64,000 nt of DNA from JBBQLG01 sp038327655 (GCA_038327655.1 JBBQLG010000007.1:15784-79783); one strand, 5' to 3'. Positions 8,941 to 17,005 are shown, counted from the stretch's first letter. The notes: a model not told the origin generated them from the letters alone. Numbers and translations: made by a program.

Positions 8941-9135
8941 CTATCGTTTGAATTTCAGGTTGAAATAGACCAGTACCAACAAAATAGTTGGTGGCCACAA
9001 CCCAATAAAAATGGCCCGCATTGGATTCTTCAGCACAACATAATAGTATTCCGAAATAAATATCAGGACGATGGCGGATACAAATATGGCCAATTCAACA
9101 AATTTTAGTCTGTTTCCCATGTAAGTGATAAGCAT
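8941..9135 (-). CDS. Small two-pass membrane protein, 64 residues
   Basis: The protein is almost all membrane: segments at about residues 13-31 (VELAIFVSAIVLIFISEYY) and 40-58 (IFIGLWPPTILLVLVYFNL), with a basic end LKFKR. The start may be ATG 9135 or the internal ATG at 9120 (MGNRLKF); the sequence does not decide. It is the first gene of a two-gene unit with the 57-residue protein 1 base downstream. No family is recognised. About 140 bases to the DUF58 gene hold nothing I can name. Confidence 0.6.
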   Translation of the reverse strand: MLITYMGNRLKFVELAIFVSAIVLIFISEYYYVVLKNPMRAIFIGLWPPTILLVLVYFNLKFKR

Positions 9136-9274
9136 TCCCGAATTTGAGTGAGGAGCGAATGCACTTGGTAAGTGATTGTTAACGGATAAGGTTCTTTACC
9201 AAACGCGGAATCTGCCCCGGCCAGGGCTGGTGTGAAGGAAAAATAAGATTCAGCGGCAAAGACAGAGAAAAAAG

Positions 9275-10213
9275 CTATTTCATCTTACCCCGCTTCACCA
9301 AATACGCGGCTAAAATCTGATCAAAGCCCTGGGCAATGTCCGCTTCGATGAAGTCAATTTTGTATTGACCGCAGCGCATCTTCAACTCCGTGAAATATCC
9401 CTTCACCGCCTGCTGGTAATTGCCCCGTACCTGATTGGGTTGCAGCTTTACTTTCTCTCCCGTTTCGAGGTCGATGAACTCGTAGGGCCGCTCGTCAAAA
9501 TCGAAGTTCTCCTCGGTTTTCTTATCCGTCACGTGGAAAATAAGCACCTCGTGCAGATTATGCCGCAGGTGTTGCAGGGCCGTAAAAAGGGCGTCGGCAT
9601 TCTCGACGTTCTCGAACATGTCGCTGAAGACCACGACCAATGACCGTTTATTGATCTTCTCGGCAATCTGATGAATTACCTCCGCCACCGCCGATTTACG
9701 CATCGCCCGGCCACTCACCGACGCAGTATCGGGTTTAGGCTGTTGCAGTAGTTCGTTTAACTGCGTAAACAGCTTATGAACGTGTGAAGGCGTCGATTTC
9801 ATGGGCGACTGCACCCCAACAGCCTCCGCAAACGTGGTGAGACTCACGGCGTCTTTCTGCCGCTGAAGTAGGTAGGCCAATCCCGCAGCGGCCATCACAC
9901 TGAACGTAACTTTACCGTAGCCCGGCTCCGGGTAGTACATGGACGACGACGTGTCGATGAGCAGATGGCACCGGAGGTTGGTTTCCTCCTCGTACCGCTT
10001 TACGAATAATTTTTCCGATTTGCCGTACACCTTCCAGTCGATATGCCGGGTACTTTCGCCGGTATTGTAGAGCCGGTGTTCGGCAAACTCGACCGAGAAG
10101 CCGTGAAAAGGCGATTTATGCAAACCCGTGATAAAGCCTTCAACTAACTGACGGGCCAGAAACTCGACGTTACCAAATTCCCGCACCTGCGCCAGACTGA
10201 CCTGATTTTTCAT
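9275..10213 (-). CDS. DUF58 / von Willebrand A-like protein
   Basis: A 312-residue protein of the DUF58 family. The region around residues 43-75 (AEHRLYNTGESTRHIDWKVYGKSEKLFVKRYEEE) is the family signature (RxYxxGDxxRxIDW). It is followed by a vWA-type metal site, IDTSSSM, with Asp87, Ser89 and Ser91. A second conserved strand is LVVVFSDMFEN. Relatives usually sit beside a MoxR AAA+ ATPase and membrane vWA proteins and are thought to help assemble or activate envelope complexes. No MoxR gene is in this window, so it is either encoded elsewhere or absent. There is no signal peptide or membrane segment, so it is cytosolic. Confidence 0.88.
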   Translation of the reverse strand: MKNQVSLAQVREFGNVEFLARQLVEGFITGLHKSPFHGFSVEFAEHRLYNTGESTRHIDWKVYGKSEKLFVKRYEEETNLRCHLLIDTSSSMYYPEPGYGKVTFSVMAAAGLAYLLQRQKDAVSLTTFAEAVGVQSPMKSTPSHVHKLFTQLNELLQQPKPDTASVSGRAMRKSAVAEVIHQIAEKINKRSLVVVFSDMFENVENADALFTALQHLRHNLHEVLIFHVTDKKTEENFDFDERPYEFIDLETGEKVKLQPNQVRGNYQQAVKGYFTELKMRCGQYKIDFIEADIAQGFDQILAAYLVKRGKMK

Positions 10214-10417
10214 GTTCGATTACGTTGGCGAATAAATAACTGCCAGCAGGATAACCGGCTACGGCAATATACCCTTTTGTGTAACGCCCAATGGCCCGCA
10301 ATCAGCGTTCAGGGCATAAAAAAACCTGAACGACGGCCAGCCCTGCGCCGGGAAGTACGCAATCAGGGCATCCGGCAATCGATCAGAAAAGACCGTAACT
10401 ATCAGAATATCGGATAA

Positions 10418-10849
10418 TTAGTCCACGTCAGGCAGCAGCGGAACAACGTCGGTCCTGACGGGTGGGGCTGGTACGGCCGCTAACTGCCGGTTGACCCCAA
10501 CAACACGGAGCGAAACGGTAGCGACTCCGGCGCTGATCATACCAATGGCTTTGGCAGCCGCGTGGGTAATGTCGATAATGCGGCCTTTGGCATACGGTCC
10601 CCGGTCGTTGATTCGTACAATTACCGAGCGGTGGTTGCGGAGATTCGTTACTTCAACGAGGGTGTTTAGCGGCAGGGAACGGTGTGCCCCCGTTAGTGCT
10701 TCGGCCGAAACCCGTTCCCCATAGGTGGTCCGGCGGCCGGTAAATTTTTGGGCGTAATAAGAAGCTTTACCCTCCTGTACGAAACCCTTGGGGGCTTCCG
10801 TCGATGTAACACCGCCAATCAGCAGCATCAGGGACATTACTATGCTCAT
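10418..10849 (-). CDS. RlpA-like septal/double-psi beta-barrel protein
   Basis: A 143-residue exported protein. A short hydrophobic leader (about 1-18) is followed by the double-psi beta-barrel of the RlpA family: GKASYYAQKFTGRRTTYGERV, then RINDRGPY (79-86) and the acidic residue of IIDITHAAA (Asp93). In Pseudomonas RlpA this fold is a lytic transglycosylase acting on naked peptidoglycan at the septum. Here there is no SPOR domain, so targeting must differ. No lipobox Cys is seen with this start. About 200 bases separate it from the DUF58 gene, with nothing recognisable except a weak hairpin at 10304-10330. Confidence 0.85.
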   Translation of the reverse strand: MSIVMSLMLLIGGVTSTEAPKGFVQEGKASYYAQKFTGRRTTYGERVSAEALTGAHRSLPLNTLVEVTNLRNHRSVIVRINDRGPYAKGRIIDITHAAAKAIGMISAGVATVSLRVVGVNRQLAAVPAPPVRTDVVPLLPDVD

Positions 10850-11118
10850 ACAGTGTATGGGTTAAGTGAAACAAAAAAACGGGGGATGTCCGATGACATT
10901 TTTCACAGCCCGCTCCCTTAATAATACAATTCCCGTATGGCAAATATACACGAACCGGCTTGTAAAGCAATCCCAACTGAGGAGTAACCGCCACAACATG
11001 AGCCTGTGGCTGTAGAAAATACACCACAAACTACCTAAACTTTTTACCTGATTAGTTGGCCAGCTAATAAGAATGCACGTATTTTAGCGGTTGCGTAACC
11101 ACTTAAACCTGATACCTT

Positions 11119-11442
11119 GTGGAAGATAGAGAACGGGAGAAAATTTTTTCAAAGCGGGTTCGGGCGGGAAAACGCACCTATTTTTTCGACGTAAAGTCTA
11201 CCCGTGCCAACGATTATTACCTGACCATTACCGAAAGCCGCCGACACCCACAAGGAGACGGGTTTATCTACGAAAAGCATAAACTCTTTCTGTATAAAGA
11301 AGACTTCAACAAGTTCGTCGAAGCCCTGCAGGAAACCGTGGATTACGTTAAAACCGAACTCATGCCCGAATTTGACTTCGAGCAGTACCCCGCCCGCGAC
11401 GAAGTAGACGAACTTGGTCCGACCGACCTTAAATGGGAATAA
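11119..11442 (+). CDS. PUR-domain DNA/RNA-binding protein (DUF3276)
   Basis: A 107-residue cytosolic protein that starts with GTG at 11119. The sequence REKIFSKRVRAGKRTYFFDVKS followed by DYYLTITESRR and a third strand pair (YEKHKLFLYKEDFNKFVEAL) is the PUR repeat fold found in Bacteroidota DUF3276 proteins and in Borrelia BpuR, which binds RNA and single-stranded DNA. Family members are small and conserved, often single genes, as here. The acidic tail (DEVDELGPTDLKWE) is typical. A strong intrinsic terminator follows at once. Confidence 0.9.
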   Translation: MEDREREKIFSKRVRAGKRTYFFDVKSTRANDYYLTITESRRHPQGDGFIYEKHKLFLYKEDFNKFVEALQETVDYVKTELMPEFDFEQYPARDEVDELGPTDLKWE

Positions 11443-11466
11443 CCACTCACCTGACTATACTGCGTA

Positions 11467-11490
11467 AGCCTCCTTCCGGGAGGCTTTTTT
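11467..11490 (+). terminator. Intrinsic terminator of the PUR-domain gene
   Basis: AGCCTCC at 11467-11473 pairs with GGAGGCT at 11479-11485 around the loop TTCCG. A run of six T follows at 11485-11490. It lies 24 bases after the stop codon. Confidence 0.85.
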
Positions 11491-11494
11491 GTTG

Positions 11495-11502
11495 TAAATT
11501 TG
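11495..11502 (+). promoter_or_regulatory. Predicted -7 element of ychF
   Basis: TAAATTTG is an exact match to the Bacteroidota -7 consensus, immediately behind the preceding terminator. No convincing -33 element is visible because that space is the terminator stem. The resulting leader of about 105 bases would contain the palindrome at 11528-11579. Confidence 0.45.
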
Positions 11503-11527
11503 TGGTGTATCCGCAACGGCGGCCCGG

Positions 11528-11579
11528 CCGGACGCCCACGTCCGGTATTCTTGGTAAAAGACCGGACGTGGGCGTCCGG
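11528..11579. repeat. Nested palindrome in the ychF leader
   Basis: Arms CCGGACGCCCACGTCCGGT (11528-11546) and its exact reverse complement (11561-11579) flank a 14-base loop. Each arm is itself a small palindrome (CCGGACG...CGTCCGG), so the element can form one long hairpin or two short ones. It lies in the 5' leader, not in coding sequence. Confidence 0.75.
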
Positions 11580-11613
11580 GATACGTACCTCCGGGGTATT
11601 AACAACTCGTTTC

Positions 11614-12714
11614 ATGGGATTACAATGTGGAATTGTGGGCCTGCCCAACGTCGGTAAGTCGACCCTTTTCAATGCTATTTCAACCGGTAAGGCCGAAGCC
11701 GCCAACTACCCGTTTTGTACCATAGAACCCAACGTAGGCGTCGTCACCGTTCCCGATGAGCGGCTCGACTCGCTCGAAAATCTGGTTAATCCGCAGCGGG
11801 TGGTACCGACCATCATCGAGTTTGTGGACATTGCGGGCTTAGTGAAAGGAGCCTCGCAGGGCGCGGGTTTGGGCAATAAATTCTTAGCCAACATCCGCGA
11901 AGTCGACGCCATTGTCCACGTCGTGCGGTGCTTTGAAGACGATAACATCGTGCACGTCGAAGGGCGCGTCGATCCCGTTTTCGACAAGGAAATCATCGAC
12001 ATCGAACTGCAGCTAAAAGACCTGGAATCGGTTGATAAGAAGATTCAGCGCATCGACAAGGCAGCCCGCGTAGGTGATGCCCGTGCCAAAATCGACCTCG
12101 AAATTCTGAAGCAGTACAAGGCCGCCCTCGAAGCGGGCAAAAGTGCCCGCACGGTTCCCGTTTCGCCCGAAGATCAGCTTTCTGCCATCGGCGATCTGGC
12201 TCTACTGACCATCAAACCCGTTTTGTACGTGGCCAACGTAGACGAAGGTTCGCTGCCGGATGGGAACGCATACTCCGAAAAACTGCGGGCAGCCGTGGCC
12301 GAAGAGGGGGCTGATATTGTCATTATCTCCGCCGGTATCGAAGCGCAAATTGCCGAAATGCAGGACCCCGAAGAGCGTGAACTGTTCCTCGGCGAATACG
12401 GCCTGACCGAATCGGGGCTGAGTAAGCTCATCAAAGCATCGTATAAATTGCTTGGATTGATCACTTATTTTACGGCCGGCGTGAAAGAAGTACGGGCGTG
12501 GACCATTCAGCGCGGCTGGAAAGCACCACAGGCAGCAGGCGTAATTCATACGGACTTCGAGAAAAAATTCATTCGGGCGCAGGTTATCAAGTTGCCCGAT
12601 TATGAGCAGTTTAAAACAGAATCGGCCGTGCGCGAAGCCGGTAAACTCTCCGTCGAAGGCAAAGAATACGTCGTTCAGGACGGCGATATTATGGAGTTCC
12701 TGCACGGGGCGTAA
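11614..12714 (+). CDS. ychF: Redox-regulated ATPase YchF (Obg/OLA1 family)
   Basis: A 366-residue TRAFAC-class P-loop protein. I start it at ATG 11614 because the family begins with a short strand before the G1 loop, here GLQCGIVGLPNVGKST (P-loop G9-T17). Starting further upstream would add translated palindrome. NYPFCTIEPNVG is the G2/switch region, DIAGLVKGASQGAGLGNKFL is G3, and a C-terminal TGS domain carries the end signature (AWTIQRGWKAPQAAGVIHTDFEKKFI in two parts). YchF proteins prefer ATP over GTP, bind ribosomes and affect stress responses. It is monocistronic here, ending against a convergent protease gene. Confidence 0.96.
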   Translation: MGLQCGIVGLPNVGKSTLFNAISTGKAEAANYPFCTIEPNVGVVTVPDERLDSLENLVNPQRVVPTIIEFVDIAGLVKGASQGAGLGNKFLANIREVDAIVHVVRCFEDDNIVHVEGRVDPVFDKEIIDIELQLKDLESVDKKIQRIDKAARVGDARAKIDLEILKQYKAALEAGKSARTVPVSPEDQLSAIGDLALLTIKPVLYVANVDEGSLPDGNAYSEKLRAAVAEEGADIVIISAGIEAQIAEMQDPEERELFLGEYGLTESGLSKLIKASYKLLGLITYFTAGVKEVRAWTIQRGWKAPQAAGVIHTDFEKKFIRAQVIKLPDYEQFKTESAVREAGKLSVEGKEYVVQDGDIMEFLHGA

Positions 12715-12737
12715 TATACCCCGTGAAAATAAAACCA

Positions 12738-12766
12738 AAACAGCCCGGCCAATTAGCCAGGCTGTT
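12738..12766. terminator. Bidirectional terminator between ychF and the M43 protease gene
   Basis: AAACAGCC on the left pairs with GGCTGTTT on the right, and an inner GGC/GCC extends the stem with one bulge. It lies in the 78-base gap between two converging genes, with A- and T-rich flanks on each side. Confidence 0.65.
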
Positions 12767-12792
12767 TGCTGTAAACACTGCTCCATCTATTT

Positions 12793-15048
12793 TTAACGGG
12801 CGATCAGAAGCCGGGTCGTTTGGGCGCTGTTGTCGGTTTGCATATTTACAAAATAGATACCAGCCGCCGACCTACCCAAGTCAACCGTTTCCGTTTGTGG
12901 GCCACCCGTGCCAGTTACATTGGTCTGCCACTGTGTGGTACCCAATATCGACACAATCCGTACCCTTGCCTGTTGCCCCTCCGGCAACAGGAACCGAAGC
13001 GATACAAGACCAGTAGAGGGGTTTGGTGTAACAAGTAGTGGCTGGATTACCTCGGCGGATAAAGCCCCTAAACGACTACCGTTTGGACAATTTGATGTGA
13101 AACTGGTACTGATTTCCTGTCCCGACTGCCGGGCATATACGGTGAAGGTAGTGCCGCTTGTCATAAAAGAAGGGACATCAAAAACATTGCTGCTGCCCCA
13201 TACCCGTAAGCCTGGTATAAAATACTCAATGGGCGTATTGTTACCGCGTATCGTTGTTACCGTTAACTGACTACTGCTACAGTTGATCGATATTGGCCCA
13301 AACGCCAGTGCGCCCGATTGGTCTGCGGGGGGAGTCGTATTACTGGGACAGCCCGTTTGCTGAATCGTAAACGAACGGTAGTCTAAGAACGGTTCGGACG
13401 TATTGCCCCAAATCTGCAATATGGGGTTATTGCCAAAATCACGTAAGTCCCAAGTATTGTTATTCGCCGAACGAAAAATGCGCCATTGCGTAATATCTCC
13501 GGGATTACATTGAAGCGACCAGCTTTGCTGATTACTTGCGCCATTATTAGTGGCCAGTTCCAGCACTTCACCGAAATTGGCTCCATCCGTCCCCTGAATA
13601 GACCGGTTTGTACCGTCTTGTACCGTAAAACTCATTTGATTATTACTCCGGGCAGCCACTCGCCAAATTTGATTAGGCTGGTTATTGGTCGCTACCTGCT
13701 GAATGGTATTATCATTCATAGCCTGAAGACGCAGGCCCGTCTTGCGTACCTGTAGCGTATAGCAAAGATTGGAGGGCAGCGTACAGGCAGAGGTTACCGG
13801 ACTACTGGTGGACGTTGGCGGGGTTCCGCAATTGAACACGAATGTTTTAGGGCTGGCATCTAACTCACGCCCATTGGCAGTGATTGACACACTAACCTGA
13901 TGTGGCTGTCCGTCTCTGTAGGTGGCATTCGATGGGATGGTGTACGAATACCCATGATAGCGGGCTGACGGATTGTTGAAGGCAATAGCTACATCATTCC
14001 GGTCCTGATTGGCTGGTCTTATCGCTTCCCGGCGACCGTCTACAAAAATACTTACGTTGACCCGTGCGTTAAAATCGCTTTGCGTTAGTGCCCACCCGTT
14101 GATAACATCGCAGGTTACGTTATCGAGGTAACCAGCATAAGAAGCGACAGGATAAGCAGGACAAGCGGGCGTGAAAACGGGTGCCAGCACTGGTACATTT
14201 CGGAGGGCCGTTGCAATTCGTTCTGCCTGACCTGCAGTAAGTTGATCCCTACATGTAGGACGTGAGTATGACATGATATTCCGCGTGTTCGGTCTATAAG
14301 CAACTCCACCTTGCGTCTCATTACCAGTATAATTGCAACCTGCATCCACTGTTGCCGTAGATAAAACAGGATCTGCCGGAGTATCACAAACAAAATCACC
14401 ACAAGTGCTACAGTTAGAGCCGTTTACCAATTCGTCACATGCCCTGCCTGGATCCTCAGCCGCCCCCCGATGCGTGTGGAACAACCCCAAACAATGTCCC
14501 AACTCATGTGGAAAAGTACTGCTCAAAAAGTAATTTCGACTAAGATATAACGCCTTACTAAGGATACTTTGGGCCGCACCTGCAACTATAGCACCGGGCC
14601 TTAATGGATAATCAACATCATTCGCTAAAACGTAGACATCAATAGCATTCGGCTGTGCATTTTGTCCAAAAAGCACGTTTGCCTGATCAAAAGCTAAGTT
14701 AGCTAAACTGTTGTTTCTAATTTCATCCGATCCTGAACTGACAAATGTCAGGTTCTGCGACTGATATGCGCTGTTAACTAGGTTGAGCATGGCCGTTACT
14801 TGATTCGTAGGTGCCCCAACTGACCCATCGGCTCTGCGTATGAAGTGGAAAAACAGACGGATAGTACCTCCTTCACATGTGGCACCAACCGAATTTAGGT
14901 CACAGGTGGGACACATATAACCGGCCAATGGATCAGTACTCGAACCGGCCGTAGTACCACATACCTCTTGGCTCACTGCTACTCGGCTTTGCCAGAAGCA
15001 AAGGGCAATAATAATCCATATCACCCGAAAAGGAGAAGTTGCATTCAT
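12793..15048 (-). CDS. Secreted M43-type (pappalysin-like) zinc metalloprotease with T9SS sorting domain
   Basis: A 751-residue secreted protein. The signal peptide is about residues 1-26. The catalytic domain carries the metzincin zinc site HELGHCLGLFH (181-191) and a Met-turn NIMSYSRP (257-264), with many cysteines for disulfides, as in M43 cytophagalysins. Residues about 430-565 repeat QxW-like segments (NQPNQIWRV, NNGASNQQSWSL) and look like a ricin-B-type lectin domain. The end (VTPNPSTGLVSLRFLLPEG...GIYFVNMQTD...RLLIAR) is a T9SS type A sorting domain, so the enzyme should cross the outer membrane by T9SS. Its substrate is unknown; the lectin part suggests binding to glycan-rich surfaces (inference). 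GC content appears lower in the protease half than in the neighbours. Confidence 0.92.
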   Translation of the reverse strand: MNATSPFRVIWIIIALCFWQSRVAVSQEVCGTTAGSSTDPLAGYMCPTCDLNSVGATCEGGTIRLFFHFIRRADGSVGAPTNQVTAMLNLVNSAYQSQNLTFVSSGSDEIRNNSLANLAFDQANVLFGQNAQPNAIDVYVLANDVDYPLRPGAIVAGAAQSILSKALYLSRNYFLSSTFPHELGHCLGLFHTHRGAAEDPGRACDELVNGSNCSTCGDFVCDTPADPVLSTATVDAGCNYTGNETQGGVAYRPNTRNIMSYSRPTCRDQLTAGQAERIATALRNVPVLAPVFTPACPAYPVASYAGYLDNVTCDVINGWALTQSDFNARVNVSIFVDGRREAIRPANQDRNDVAIAFNNPSARYHGYSYTIPSNATYRDGQPHQVSVSITANGRELDASPKTFVFNCGTPPTSTSSPVTSACTLPSNLCYTLQVRKTGLRLQAMNDNTIQQVATNNQPNQIWRVAARSNNQMSFTVQDGTNRSIQGTDGANFGEVLELATNNGASNQQSWSLQCNPGDITQWRIFRSANNNTWDLRDFGNNPILQIWGNTSEPFLDYRSFTIQQTGCPSNTTPPADQSGALAFGPISINCSSSQLTVTTIRGNNTPIEYFIPGLRVWGSSNVFDVPSFMTSGTTFTVYARQSGQEISTSFTSNCPNGSRLGALSAEVIQPLLVTPNPSTGLVSLRFLLPEGQQARVRIVSILGTTQWQTNVTGTGGPQTETVDLGRSAAGIYFVNMQTDNSAQTTRLLIAR

Positions 15049-15095
15049 ACAGTAAGGGGTTTTTGTGTTAATTGATATGAGCCGGAACCTATCGG

Positions 15096-15542
15096 CTACT
15101 TCCGGATGAAAGTTGAATAAATTGGAGCTTCACCGCCAAGCAAAAAAAGGTTTAACGTGTCCTGCTCAGATGATAGCGAAACACCTGCTTCCCGAATTAC
15201 CTTACCAGATTCTGATTTAATAGAAATCACTGGTCCTTTGTAAGACGGGAATGGTGATAAAGTGTCAATGGCGTAGCTACCTGACTGTTCACGACCGTTG
15301 TCGCGCAATAGCAACCGGCCATTAGTGGAAAATGTATAAATCAGTTCACCACTGGCGGGCGTCCTGATAGGTTTAAATGACGGCCCATAATCGGGAACAA
15401 CGACCGTTTCCACCCATTTCCAAGTCCCTATCAGTCGCTGCTCCAGCGTTGGTTTCGGCATTGGGCTGAGAGCTACAACATTCTTCTGACAGGAGACCGC
15501 CATTAGTAGGCAGGCCAACACAAACAAAACAGAGAATCGCAT
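15096..15542 (-). CDS. Lipoprotein of unknown function (lipocalin-like)
   Basis: A 148-residue lipoprotein. The signal is MRFSVLFVLACLLMAVSC, with the lipobox Cys at residue 18. After it, EQRLIGTWKWVETVV begins a beta-rich domain with a pattern (LIGTWK...YTFSTNGRLLLRDNG...GSYAID) seen in Bacteroidota lipocalin-like lipoproteins. I cannot name a ligand. It lies 47 bases upstream of the M43 protease gene on the same strand and may be cotranscribed with it. Confidence 0.75.
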   Translation of the reverse strand: MRFSVLFVLACLLMAVSCQKNVVALSPMPKPTLEQRLIGTWKWVETVVVPDYGPSFKPIRTPASGELIYTFSTNGRLLLRDNGREQSGSYAIDTLSPFPSYKGPVISIKSESGKVIREAGVSLSSEQDTLNLFLLGGEAPIYSTFIRK

Positions 15543-15629
15543 ACACGTAGTGGTTAGGTTGAGTTGATTATTTTACAAAGCAAAGGTTCAACTTAGTTTT
15601 GGCTTCGTTGGGGTACACATGGGGTACAA

Positions 15630-15860
15630 TTAGGGTACATCTTCGCCCAGATAAGGGGCCACTTTACGCACCATCTGATGAAACGCGTTTTTGCCCATTC
15701 CTGTCTGTGGATAGCAGGTCTTCCACCGAATTAGGATACGCTTCCGGTACGTTTTAACGGTATCATAACTGAGGTTTAGCGCGTCGGCAATGTCATTTAA
15801 TGGCGGCTCATTCACACTCTGTACCAGAACCCGGTATTCGCACGGGCGTAAACTCCGCAA
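15630..15860 (-). CDS. Small LuxR/GerE-type helix-turn-helix regulator, start uncertain
   Basis: A 76-residue frame from TTG 15860. LRPCEYRVLVQSVNEPPLNDIADALNLSYDTVKTYRKRI matches the GerE helix-turn-helix (normally L-T-P-R-E-x-E-V-L ... I-A-x-x-L-x-x-S-x-x-T-V-K-x-H), although Pro and Cys replace the usual residues at the first helix. There is no receiver or sensor domain. No good start codon exists in this frame. Upstream, ATG 15894 begins a frame that would join this one if the adjacent C tract were 10 or 13 bases instead of 11, giving about 87 residues. The gene is therefore either TTG-started, frameshifted (off), or affected by a sequencing error. Confidence 0.6.
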   Translation of the reverse strand: MRSLRPCEYRVLVQSVNEPPLNDIADALNLSYDTVKTYRKRILIRWKTCYPQTGMGKNAFHQMVRKVAPYLGEDVP

Positions 15861-15877
15861 AAATGTTACTACTTTAC

Positions 15878-15888
15878 GGGGGGGGGGG
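15878..15888. repeat. 11-base G/C homopolymer upstream of the LuxR-type gene
   Basis: Eleven consecutive G on the plus strand (C on the coding strand of the regulator). It lies between a possible ATG at 15894 and the helix-turn-helix frame. With 11 bases the ATG frame stops at once (CCG TAA); with 10 it runs into the regulator. It is the longest homopolymer I noticed in the window. Confidence 0.85.
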
Positions 15889-16111
15889 TAACATTAGAAT
15901 CTTGCATTTATGAGGTGGGGTGTAAGTCAGTAAGATACAGGTTGTTTTTAGTATATGTTAAACATTTGTATACTGATATTTATTGAACGGTTATAATTCT
16001 CAGCAACGTATGATGTTTTTGATTTATACCTATTTGCTGTGATAACAGTCCCGGAATTAACTCTCAGGCAGGTTTAGTCTCACTTTCTTCCCAATTTTTT
16101 CATCTATTCAG

Positions 16112-16123
16112 GAACGATTGTTC
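16112..16123. promoter_or_regulatory. Upstream operator half of a pair (GAACGATTGTTC)
   Basis: A 12-base near-palindrome matching the perfect palindrome at 16190-16201 at 11 of 12 positions. The centres are 78 bases apart. A TetR-family regulator lies just downstream, so these are its likely binding sites (inference). Confidence 0.6.
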
Positions 16124-16150
16124 TGTTAAAGTGATTCCTGTATCGTCAAT

Positions 16151-16175
16151 GCGGCCAGAAACAGGCCGCTTTTTT
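16151..16175 (+). terminator. Intrinsic terminator inside the SDR regulatory region
   Basis: GCGGCC (16151-16156), loop AGAAACA, GGCCGC (16164-16169), then TTTTTT (16170-16175). It lies between the two operator copies and ends 36 bases before the SDR start. No plus-strand gene precedes it, so it would end a short leader transcript or act as an attenuator. Confidence 0.75.
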
Positions 16176-16188
16176 CTCACCCAATTAA

Positions 16189-16202
16189 AGAACAATTGTT
16201 CT
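16189..16202. promoter_or_regulatory. Perfect palindromic operator next to the SDR start
   Basis: AGAACAATTGTTCT is a perfect 14-base palindrome ending 9 bases before the SDR ATG. Dyads of this size are typical of TetR dimers. It is the second copy of the GAACnATTGTTC motif. Confidence 0.65.
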
Positions 16203-16211
16203 AAAACTACT

Positions 16212-16982
16212 ATGGATCGTTTACAGGGCAAAATCGCCGTCATCACCGGCGGCAACAGTGGCATCGGCTATTCGACCGCCAAATTATTCGCCGAAGAAGG
16301 GGCCACCGTCATTATTACGGGTCGCGACCAGACAACGCTTGATGCAGTCGCAGCCGAAATTGGTGCTGGTACTGTAGCCATCAAATCCGACGTTTCCAGC
16401 CTAACCGATCTCGACAGCCTGTTTGCGCAGGTAAAGGAGCAGTTCGGTGGTCTGGACATTCTGTTCGCCAACGCTGGTGTTTTCAAAGGCGGTTCGTTGC
16501 AGGACAGCACGGAAGCGTTATTTGACGAAACGTTCGATATCAACGTGAAGGGCGTATTTTTTACCATTCAAAAGGCAGAACCGATCCTACGCGACGGTGC
16601 AGCCATCGTCATCAATGCCTCGACGGTTATTCATGCCGGCATGCCGGGTGCGTCGCTGTACGGAGCGTCTAAGGCGGCCGTTCGGCAGTTGGCACGCCAT
16701 CTGAGTAACGAACTGGCTCCGCGCAACATCCGAGTGAACGTAGTTAGCCCAGGCTACACCCGGACTCCTATTGTTGGCCGGGCGGGTTATACCGACAAGC
16801 AGGTCGAAGGATTTTATGCAAGCGCATCCGGCGAAGTACCCCTGCGTCGGCCCGGTCGGCCCGAAGAAATTGCCAAAGCCGTTCTGTTTCTGGCATCCGA
16901 TGAGTCGAGTTACGTAGTTGGCGAAGAATTACTGGTCGATGGCGGCTACGGCACCGTTGGCGCGGCCGGTGTAGCCCGGTAA
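16212..16982 (+). CDS. Short-chain dehydrogenase/reductase (SDR)
   Basis: A 256-residue cytosolic NAD(P)-dependent oxidoreductase. I take ATG 16212 (MDRLQGKIAVITGG) because upstream in-frame sequence is the operator and terminator region. The coenzyme motif TGGNSGIG is at residues 12-19, NAG at 87-89, and the catalytic set is Ser137, Tyr150 and Lys154 (YGASK). The C-terminal PGYTRTP and VDGG motifs are those of classical SDRs. The substrate cannot be read from sequence. A TetR regulator follows about 95 bases downstream, and its likely operators flank the promoter, so expression is probably induced by a small molecule that the enzyme may convert. Confidence 0.9.
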   Translation: MDRLQGKIAVITGGNSGIGYSTAKLFAEEGATVIITGRDQTTLDAVAAEIGAGTVAIKSDVSSLTDLDSLFAQVKEQFGGLDILFANAGVFKGGSLQDSTEALFDETFDINVKGVFFTIQKAEPILRDGAAIVINASTVIHAGMPGASLYGASKAAVRQLARHLSNELAPRNIRVNVVSPGYTRTPIVGRAGYTDKQVEGFYASASGEVPLRRPGRPEEIAKAVLFLASDESSYVVGEELLVDGGYGTVGAAGVAR

Positions 16983-17005
16983 TTTTCGGAAGTGAGTTAG
17001 TCATG

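Noticed and set aside
11500..11613. N-terminal extension of ychF
   Set aside because: The added residues are a translation of the palindrome and leader; YchF proteins start just before the P-loop, which fits ATG 11614.
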